Translations under genes and position numbers: made by a program
In this document: one piece after another, positions 58,977 to 64,000 of the stretch
Numbering within the stretch: position 1 is the stretch's first letter
Layout: each line of letters opens with the position of its first letter
NCBI RefSeq assembly: GCF_900101505.1
Contig: NZ_FMZI01000010.1
Coordinates: forward strand, 124,001-188,000
From: Antarctobacter albus
Lineage (GTDB): Bacteria; Pseudomonadota; Alphaproteobacteria; Rhodobacterales; Rhodobacteraceae
Direction: 5' to 3'
Length of the DNA stretch: 64,000 nt
The notes under the pieces: model-generated
Databases searched by the model: none
What the model was told of the DNA's origin: nothing
What the model saw: only the letters and a program-made list of their open reading frames with translations

Positions 58977-60281
58977 GTGGCGCAAATCCAGGACAGTATC
59001 GGCAGCGGGTCCATCCTGTTGCCGCAGGTCTTTGACGGGGATGCCTGCCTGCCGGACCTGCCGCGCAGTGTCATCCCCTGGCCCGGGGCCGGGACGCAAC
59101 CACAGATCGCCCGCTGTCTGGATCGGGCGCGGGCGCATGGTGGCTGGCGCTGGCCGGACCGGCCCGTCGTCTTCGTTTCTGATCCACATGCGGATGCCGA
59201 GGGGTTCCTGCGCTCGCTGACTGCCGCAGGGGTGATCCATCGCGCCGATGGACGCATCGGGCTGACGGGCTTCGGCCAGCGGGCGCGGATCGTGCTGGGC
59301 GGCGATAGTCTGGACAAGGGGCCGAGCAACCTGGCCCTGCTGGATGCGATTGCCGCACTGCGCGCCACGGAGGCGGATGTTCATATCCTCGCGGGCAACC
59401 ACGACCTGCGGATGCGCATGGCCGTGGCCGCCCTGCGTGGGCCTCGGTCCGCCCTGCGCGAACACCTGTTCGTTCGCATGGGCCGCAAGATCCTGCCCGC
59501 CCTGCGCGAGGTGCTGGAACGGTTCGTCACCAAGGCCGACCTGGATGCCCTGCCGGACGAGGCCGCCTGCAAGGCCCGGCTCTTGCCGCGTGCGGACTGG
59601 GCGGAACGGTTCGAACGCGCGGCCCGTGCCGAGCTGCGCCCCAAGGTCATCGCCAAGGAGACCGCCAAGCTGGGCGCCAAGCTGGAGAAATTCGATGCGG
59701 AATGCGCGCGGTCGGGGATGACCTGCCGCGAGATCCTGGCCGCGGCGCTGAAATGTCACCAGGTCTTTTTTGAACCGGGAGGCGCCTATGCCTGGTTCTA
59801 TGACGGCATGGACGTGGTGGCGCGCAGCGGGTCCTTGCTGTTCGTGCATGCGGGCCTTTGCGACAGCATGTGCGATGTGCTGGTGAACGAGGGGCCGGAG
59901 GCGGTTAACGCGCGCTATCGCGCGGCGGCAGAGGATGCCTCTCTGGGGTTCTATTTCGGCCCGCTGGCGAACCTTGTGCGGACGAAATACCGCGCCTCGG
60001 ACTGTGCGCTGACGGATCGCGGGGTTGGGGCGCTGCACCGCGCGGGAATTCACATGGTCGTCCAGGGACATGTCAACAACCACGCCGGCCAGCGCCTGCT
60101 GGCCAAGCGCGGGCTGTTGCACCTCGAAGGGGACATCACGCTGGACCGGGCGTCTCGCGCGCTGGAGGGGCTGGAAGGCATCGGCGCGGGCGCGACCTTG
60201 ATCTTTCCCTCCGGAGATGTGATCGGGCTGAGCCGTGACTATCCGTCGGCAAAGCACTTTGCCCCGGAACGCATGAGCTGA
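58977..60281 (+). CDS. PPP-type metallophosphoesterase, GAK locus
   Basis: A 434-aa dimetal phosphatase. Motifs in order: FVSDPHADAEGF (DxH), GGDSLDKGPS (GDxxDxG), AGNHDLRM (GNHD), LLFVHAGLC (H) and VVQGHVNNHAG (GH), the order of the PPP family. A roughly 120-aa insertion with a charged helix (KVIAKETAKLGAKLEKFDAECARSG) separates the GNHD and H motifs. GTG 58977 has AAGGGGGG upstream. It follows the histidine phosphatase gene by 39 bp. Confidence 0.85.
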   Translation: MAQIQDSIGSGSILLPQVFDGDACLPDLPRSVIPWPGAGTQPQIARCLDRARAHGGWRWPDRPVVFVSDPHADAEGFLRSLTAAGVIHRADGRIGLTGFGQRARIVLGGDSLDKGPSNLALLDAIAALRATEADVHILAGNHDLRMRMAVAALRGPRSALREHLFVRMGRKILPALREVLERFVTKADLDALPDEAACKARLLPRADWAERFERAARAELRPKVIAKETAKLGAKLEKFDAECARSGMTCREILAAALKCHQVFFEPGGAYAWFYDGMDVVARSGSLLFVHAGLCDSMCDVLVNEGPEAVNARYRAAAEDASLGFYFGPLANLVRTKYRASDCALTDRGVGALHRAGIHMVVQGHVNNHAGQRLLAKRGLLHLEGDITLDRASRALEGLEGIGAGATLIFPSGDVIGLSRDYPSAKHFAPERMS

Positions 60282-60299
60282 GACAGCGAAAGGGTCGGC

Positions 60300-60572
60300 A
60301 TGAGCGACGAAAAAGGCCGTTTCTCGCATGAATCCCTGCAGGATGCGAAGACGATCAAGACCCTTCTGACCGCGCTGGCCAAGGGGTTTTCCAAGGGCGA
60401 GATGACGCTGGGCGACGAGGACGACGAACTGGTCCTGAAGACCGCTGGGTTGATGAATGTCCGCATCAAGGGCGAACGCCAGGACGGCCAGTGCGAGGTC
60501 AGCCTGCGGGTGACCTGGGCCGATCCGGCTGAACCCGCGACGCGCAAGGAAAAGCCCCGGATCGACAGCTGA
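60300..60572 (+). CDS. Amphi-Trp domain small protein, GAK locus
   Basis: A 90-aa protein with the amphi-Trp pattern: SLQDAKTIKTLLTALAKGFSKGEMTLG (helix, then strand), followed by DDELVLKTAGLMNVRIKGERQ and strand SLRVTWA with the near-terminal conserved Trp. A short basic tail ends RIDS. Function unknown; as the only small protein in a kinase/ligase cassette it could be a carrier or substrate. Last gene of the run, 18 bp after the metallophosphoesterase. About 120 bp separate it from otnK. Confidence 0.82.
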   Translation: MSDEKGRFSHESLQDAKTIKTLLTALAKGFSKGEMTLGDEDDELVLKTAGLMNVRIKGERQDGQCEVSLRVTWADPAEPATRKEKPRIDS

Positions 60573-60690
60573 GGCCCCCGCACAGCCGGGACGTCGGTCA
60601 TTCGCCTTGAATGGACAGGTGACCTCGTGAAGGATGGCGTCGGAGGTGCGACGCCGTCGCCAAGGGCGCGCGCGAGGGGAGGAACGACAG

Positions 60691-61956
60691 GTGACCACAG
60701 TGCTCGGCGCGATTGCCGATGATTTTACCGGTGCGACGGACCTGGCCGGGTTGCTGGCGCGATCCGGTGTCCGGGTGTCGCTGCGCATGGGCGTGCCGGA
60801 GGGGCCACCTGCCGATCCGGCGCCCTTCGAGGTGATCGCGCTCAAGATCCGGACCGCGCCGGTTGATGACGCCGTGGCCGAGGCGCGCGCCGCGCTGGAC
60901 TGGCTGCGGCGGGCCGGGGCAGAGCGGTTCTTCTGGAAATACTGCTCGACCTTCGATTCCACGCCCGAGGGCAATATCGGCCCGGTGGCCGAGGCGCTGA
61001 TGCGTGACCTTGGCGCGGAGCAGACCATCTATTGCCCGGCCTTTCCGGAAAACGGCCGGTCGATCTTCATGGGTACTCTCTTTGTCGGGGAACAGCCGCT
61101 GGGCGAAAGCCCGATGAAGGATCATCCGCTGACACCGATGCGGGATTCGAACCTGATGCGCCTGCTGGCGCCGCAGGTCACGCAGCCGGTGGGGCTGGCC
61201 AACCGGCTGACCGTCGCGCGCGGTGCCAAGGCGCTGACCGCGCGGCTGGCAGAGTTGCGGGCCGAGGGCGTGGCGCATGTGGTCGTGGACGCGGTGGCAA
61301 ACGAGGATCTGCAGACCATCGCCGAGGCCTGCCGCGACATGCCGCTGATGACCGGCGGCAGCGCCGTGGCCATGCCCTTGCCCGGTCTCTGGCAGGCAGA
61401 CGGGCTGCTGTCACAGGCAGGGGCGGTGTCACCGCCCAAGGTGGGGCCGGGGGCGGTGATCCTGTCGGGCAGTTGTTCGGCGATGACCAACGCGCAGGTG
61501 GCCGCCTATCGTGAAACCGGCGCCCCTGCCTTCCGGCTGGACCCGCAGGACCTGGACGAACGCAGTGTCACACCCGCCATCGACTGGTTGTCGGGACTGT
61601 CGGCAGAGGCCGCGCCGCTGATCTACGCCACTGCGGATCCGGCCTCTGTCAGGGCCACCCAAGAGAACCTGGGCGCCGCCCGTGCGGGCGAGATCGTGGA
61701 AGAGGCGCTGGCGGCTTGCGCCTTGGCGGCGCGCGACATGGGGCGGCGCCGGTTTGTCGTCGCGGGCGGAGAGAGCTCCGGCGCGGTGACGCAGGCGCTG
61801 GGCGTCACCCGGCTGGACGTGGGCCGGGAGATCGCGCCCGGGGTCCCCTGGTGTTTTGCCGAAAGCGGCGGCACGCGCATCGCGCTGACGTTGAAATCGG
61901 GCAATTTCGGCGCCGAGAGCTTTTTCACCGACGCGCTGGACATGCTGGACCGATGA
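60691..61956 (+). CDS. otnK: 3-oxo-tetronate 4-kinase (four-carbon acid sugar kinase)
   Basis: A 421-aa DUF1537-type kinase (four-carbon acid sugar kinase). N-terminal GAIADDFTGATDLAGLLAR is the substrate-domain signature; IRTAPVDDAV and KYCSTFDSTPEGNIGPV follow; the C-terminal nucleotide domain has VAGGESSGAVTQALGV and LTLKSGNFG. It phosphorylates 3- or 2-oxo-tetronate from oxidised C4 acid sugars. GTG 60691 has GAGGAAC upstream. The stop overlaps otnC's ATG. Confidence 0.92.
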   Translation: MTTVLGAIADDFTGATDLAGLLARSGVRVSLRMGVPEGPPADPAPFEVIALKIRTAPVDDAVAEARAALDWLRRAGAERFFWKYCSTFDSTPEGNIGPVAEALMRDLGAEQTIYCPAFPENGRSIFMGTLFVGEQPLGESPMKDHPLTPMRDSNLMRLLAPQVTQPVGLANRLTVARGAKALTARLAELRAEGVAHVVVDAVANEDLQTIAEACRDMPLMTGGSAVAMPLPGLWQADGLLSQAGAVSPPKVGPGAVILSGSCSAMTNAQVAAYRETGAPAFRLDPQDLDERSVTPAIDWLSGLSAEAAPLIYATADPASVRATQENLGAARAGEIVEEALAACALAARDMGRRRFVVAGGESSGAVTQALGVTRLDVGREIAPGVPWCFAESGGTRIALTLKSGNFGAESFFTDALDMLDR

Positions 61957-62603
61957 CCGAGGAAACCCGCCTTCGAGAGCATATCTGCACGCTGGCAAAG
62001 TCGATGTTCGACCGGGGTCTGACCGGCGGGTCGACGGGCAACATATCGTCGCGCACGCCGGACGGGGGGCTGCTGGTCTCGCCCACCGGAACCAGTTTCG
62101 GGCGTCTGGACCCGGCGCGGCTCAGCCGCTTTGACGCCGAGGGCCGCCATGTCGATGGCGACAAGCCGACAAAGGAAATGCCCCTGCATTCGGCCTTTTA
62201 CGACACGCGCAGCCAGGCCGGGGCGGTGGTGCACCTGCATTCCTGCCACGCGGTCGCCCTGTCGATGATGCCCGATGTGGACGCGGAGGATTTCCTGCCG
62301 CCCCTGACCCCCTACGGGATCATGCAGCTGGGGCGGGTCAGGCTGCTGCCTTTTTTCCGGCCCGGCGACCCGGCGATGGGTGAGGCGGTGCGCGGGCTGG
62401 CGGGCAAACGCTCGGCGGTGATGCTGGCGAACCACGGGCCGGTGGTGGCGGGCAAGGATGTCGAGGCCGCCTGCAACGCCATCGAGGAACTGGAGGCCAC
62501 CGCGCGGCTGGCGATGCTGACGCGGGGCCTGTCGCCGCGCGCGCTGTCAGAGGCGCAGGTGCAAGACGTCGTCACGCATTTCAACATCGAGTGGGACACA
62601 TGA
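61953..62603 (+). CDS. otnC: 3-oxo-tetronate 4-phosphate decarboxylase (class II aldolase-like)
   Basis: A 216-aa class II aldolase/adducin-fold enzyme. LTGGSTGNISSR, VSPTGTSFG, the zinc ligands in VVHLHSCHAVALSM, and MLANHGPVVAGKD are typical of OtnC. It decarboxylates the phosphorylated 3-oxo-tetronate to a triose phosphate. ATGA coupling on both sides (otnK upstream, otnI downstream). Confidence 0.92.
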   Translation: MTEETRLREHICTLAKSMFDRGLTGGSTGNISSRTPDGGLLVSPTGTSFGRLDPARLSRFDAEGRHVDGDKPTKEMPLHSAFYDTRSQAGAVVHLHSCHAVALSMMPDVDAEDFLPPLTPYGIMQLGRVRLLPFFRPGDPAMGEAVRGLAGKRSAVMLANHGPVVAGKDVEAACNAIEELEATARLAMLTRGLSPRALSEAQVQDVVTHFNIEWDT

Positions 62604-63364
62604 AATTCTCTGCAAACCTGGGCTTTCTCTGGACGGAGCTGCCTTTGCCGGAGGCAATCCGGACGGCAAAGGCGGCGGGGTTCGACGCGGTCGAATGCCA
62701 CTGGCCCTACGACGTGCCGCCGGCGGAGGTCCGCGCCGCGCTGGACGAAACCGGGCTGGACATGCTGGGCCTCAACGCCCGGCGCGGCAACCTGGCGGCG
62801 GGGGACAGGGGATTGACCGCGATCCCGGGCCGCGAGGATGAGGCGCGGGCCGCCATCGACGAGGCGCTGGCCTATGCGCAGGCAATCGGAACGCTGTCCG
62901 TGCATGTCATGTCGGGCTTGTCCGGCGGTCCGAGGGCGCGGGCGAGCTACTGCGAAAACCTGGCCTATGCCTGCGATGCGGCGGCGGCCGAGGGGATCAC
63001 CATCCTGATCGAGCCGATCAACCATTACGATGCGCCGGGCTATTTCCTGTCGACCTCCGCGCAGGCCGCTGCCATCATCCGCGAGGTCGGAAGGCCCAAC
63101 CTCAAGATGATGTTCGACTGTTTCCACATCCAGATCATGGAGGGGGACGTCTGCCGGCGGTTGGAGCATCTGCTGCCGCTGGTCGGTCATATCCAGATCG
63201 CCGCCGTTCCCGACCGGGGGCCACCGGATCATGGCGAGCTGGATTACGGCCATGTGCTGGATCGGATCGGGCGGCTGGGATGGACCCGGCCGATCGGGGC
63301 CGAATACATGCCCGAAGGGCCGACCGGTGACAGCTTGGGCTGGATGACCCGGTATCGCGGGTGA
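62600..63364 (+). CDS. otnI: Hydroxypyruvate isomerase-like / 2-oxo-tetronate isomerase
   Basis: A 254-aa TIM-barrel isomerase of the Hyi family (MKFSANLGFLWTELPLPEAI, then metal-binding ILIEPINHYDAPGYFL and FDCFHIQIMEGD, and GHIQIAAVPDRG). In OtnCKI clusters it interconverts 2-oxo- and 3-oxo-tetronate. ATG 62600 overlaps the otnC stop. Together otnK-C-I form a C4 acid-sugar catabolic operon. Confidence 0.92.
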   Translation: MKFSANLGFLWTELPLPEAIRTAKAAGFDAVECHWPYDVPPAEVRAALDETGLDMLGLNARRGNLAAGDRGLTAIPGREDEARAAIDEALAYAQAIGTLSVHVMSGLSGGPRARASYCENLAYACDAAAAEGITILIEPINHYDAPGYFLSTSAQAAAIIREVGRPNLKMMFDCFHIQIMEGDVCRRLEHLLPLVGHIQIAAVPDRGPPDHGELDYGHVLDRIGRLGWTRPIGAEYMPEGPTGDSLGWMTRYRG

Positions 63365-63394
63365 CAGGGGCCGCTGGCCGGGGGAGGGGATGAG

Positions 63395-64000
63395 ATGACA
63401 GAGACAATCGCTATCATTGGCGCGGGCCTGATTGGCCGATCCTGGAGCGTGCTGTTCGCCCGCGCCGGGTTCGACGTACAGGTCTGGGACGTCGACCCCG
63501 ATGTGCTGGAGCGGTTCCCGCAGGACCTCGCAACGCTCTGCGACACGCTGCAAGCCGAGGGTCTGCTGGAGGGTCGCGAGGGCACACTGGCCCGCGCCCG
63601 GACCTGTCCGACGCTGGAAGAGGCGGTCTCGGGCGTCTGCTTTGTGCAGGAAAACGGGCCGGAGCGGATCGAGGTCAAAGAGGCGCTCTTTGCCCGGTTG
63701 GACGCGGTCGCGCCGCCGGAGGCGGTGCTGGCCTCCTCCACCTCTGCCATCGTGCCGTCGCGCTTTACCGAGGGGCTGGCCCATCGGGGACGCTGTCTTG
63801 TTGGCCACCCGGTGAACCCGCCGCACCTGGTGCCGGTGGTCGAACTGTGCCCGGCCCCCTGGACCACGGCAGAGACCCTGGACCGGGCCGAGGCGATCTA
63901 TGAACGGATCGGACAGGTGCCCGTCCGGATGAGCGCCGAGCGCGACGGTTTTGTCCTGAACCGGCTGCAAGGGGCGCTTTTGGCCGAGGCGCTGCGCCTG
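63395..64000 (+). CDS. 3-hydroxyacyl-CoA dehydrogenase-like oxidoreductase (truncated by window edge)
   Basis: Open from ATG 63395 to the right edge, 202 residues so far. IAIIGAGLIGRSWSVLFARAG is the NAD-binding Rossmann motif, and ASSTSAIVPS, GHPVNPPHLVPVVELCPAP and RDGFVLNRLQGALLAEALRL are typical of the 3-hydroxyacyl-CoA / L-gulonate 3-dehydrogenase / L-carnitine dehydrogenase group. In most Otn clusters the oxidation step uses a beta-hydroxyacid dehydrogenase (LtnD-type), so this may be a variant enzyme. Follows otnI by 30 bp. Confidence 0.85.
   Translation, partial: MTETIAIIGAGLIGRSWSVLFARAGFDVQVWDVDPDVLERFPQDLATLCDTLQAEGLLEGREGTLARARTCPTLEEAVSGVCFVQENGPERIEVKEALFARLDAVAPPEAVLASSTSAIVPSRFTEGLAHRGRCLVGHPVNPPHLVPVVELCPAPWTTAETLDRAEAIYERIGQVPVRMSAERDGFVLNRLQGALLAEALRL

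Noticed and set aside
54314-61028. Two long reverse frames (698 and 726 codons) across the GAK and otn genes
   Set aside because: Shadows of the overlapping forward genes, whose motifs and Shine-Dalgarno sites are convincing.

Overview
The window looks like a chromosomal segment of a high-GC alphaproteobacterium of the Rhodobacterales (Roseobacter-type Rhodobacteraceae). The grounds are the rpsD, rpsA/ihfB, ispE and trpF/pyrD proteins, a PHB pathway, GcvA-type LysR regulators, a TAXI-TRAP transporter, DUF1127 micro-proteins, RTX secretion signals, and codon use strongly biased to G/C in third position. I saw no insertion sequence, prophage, CRISPR array or rRNA operon. One tRNA gene (Gly-TCC) is present.

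Layout. 1-13 kb is mostly housekeeping: a truncated HPP-family membrane protein, a TPR lipoprotein-like exported protein, ispE, a polyprenyl diphosphate synthase, a DUF2007 protein, a TrmN6-like methyltransferase, a DUF465 protein, a GcvA-type LysR divergent from a 37-residue protein, an MFS transporter, the PHB genes phbB and phbA, an EAL-domain protein, rpsD, a small exported protein and a DUF1127 protein. 13.2-28.4 kb is a complete phosphonate (C-P lyase) locus: phnC-D-E1-E2 plus a hexapeptide acetyltransferase, then reverse-strand phnM2-phnF, phnG-H-I, a reverse-strand 63-aa membrane protein, phnJ-K-L-N, a reverse-strand 2H-phosphoesterase-like gene, a second (canonical) phnM and a sulfotransferase. 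No phnP is visible. 28.4-39.2 kb holds a Pmp3/YqaE peptide, an RTX protein, rpsA, ihfB, lapA, trpF, pyrD, a DUF952 gene and an exported 5'-nucleotidase. 39.2-44.4 kb has a second LysR/micro-protein pair, an ABC exporter, the tRNA and a SulP anion transporter. 44.5-53 kb is a LysR-controlled catabolic cluster: sulfatase/phosphonate-ester-hydrolase-like enzyme, fused TAXI-TRAP permease, TAXI binding protein, a small dimeric alpha/beta barrel protein, acyl-CoA dehydrogenase and an ACAD10-like kinase.

The most unusual locus is 53.0-60.6 kb. A CofD-like gene is divergent from a tightly packed run of Nudix hydrolase, PhoU-APH kinase fusion, ATP-grasp enzyme, HprK-related kinase B, histidine phosphatase, PPP-type metallophosphoesterase and a 90-aa amphi-Trp protein. 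This matches what I recall as the GAK (ATP-Grasp / Amphi-Trp / Kinase) system, defined from gene neighbourhoods; I know of no experimental function for it. Every large protein in it handles phosphoryl groups, and this copy adds extra phosphohydrolases. The window ends (60.7-64 kb) in a four-carbon acid-sugar operon, otnK-otnC-otnI, followed by a truncated 3-hydroxyacyl-CoA-dehydrogenase-like oxidoreductase.

Phosphorus is a recurring theme: C-P lyase, 5'-nucleotidase, a sulfatase/phosphonate-ester hydrolase and the GAK cassette. All functional calls come from reading translated motifs and context; no database search was possible.
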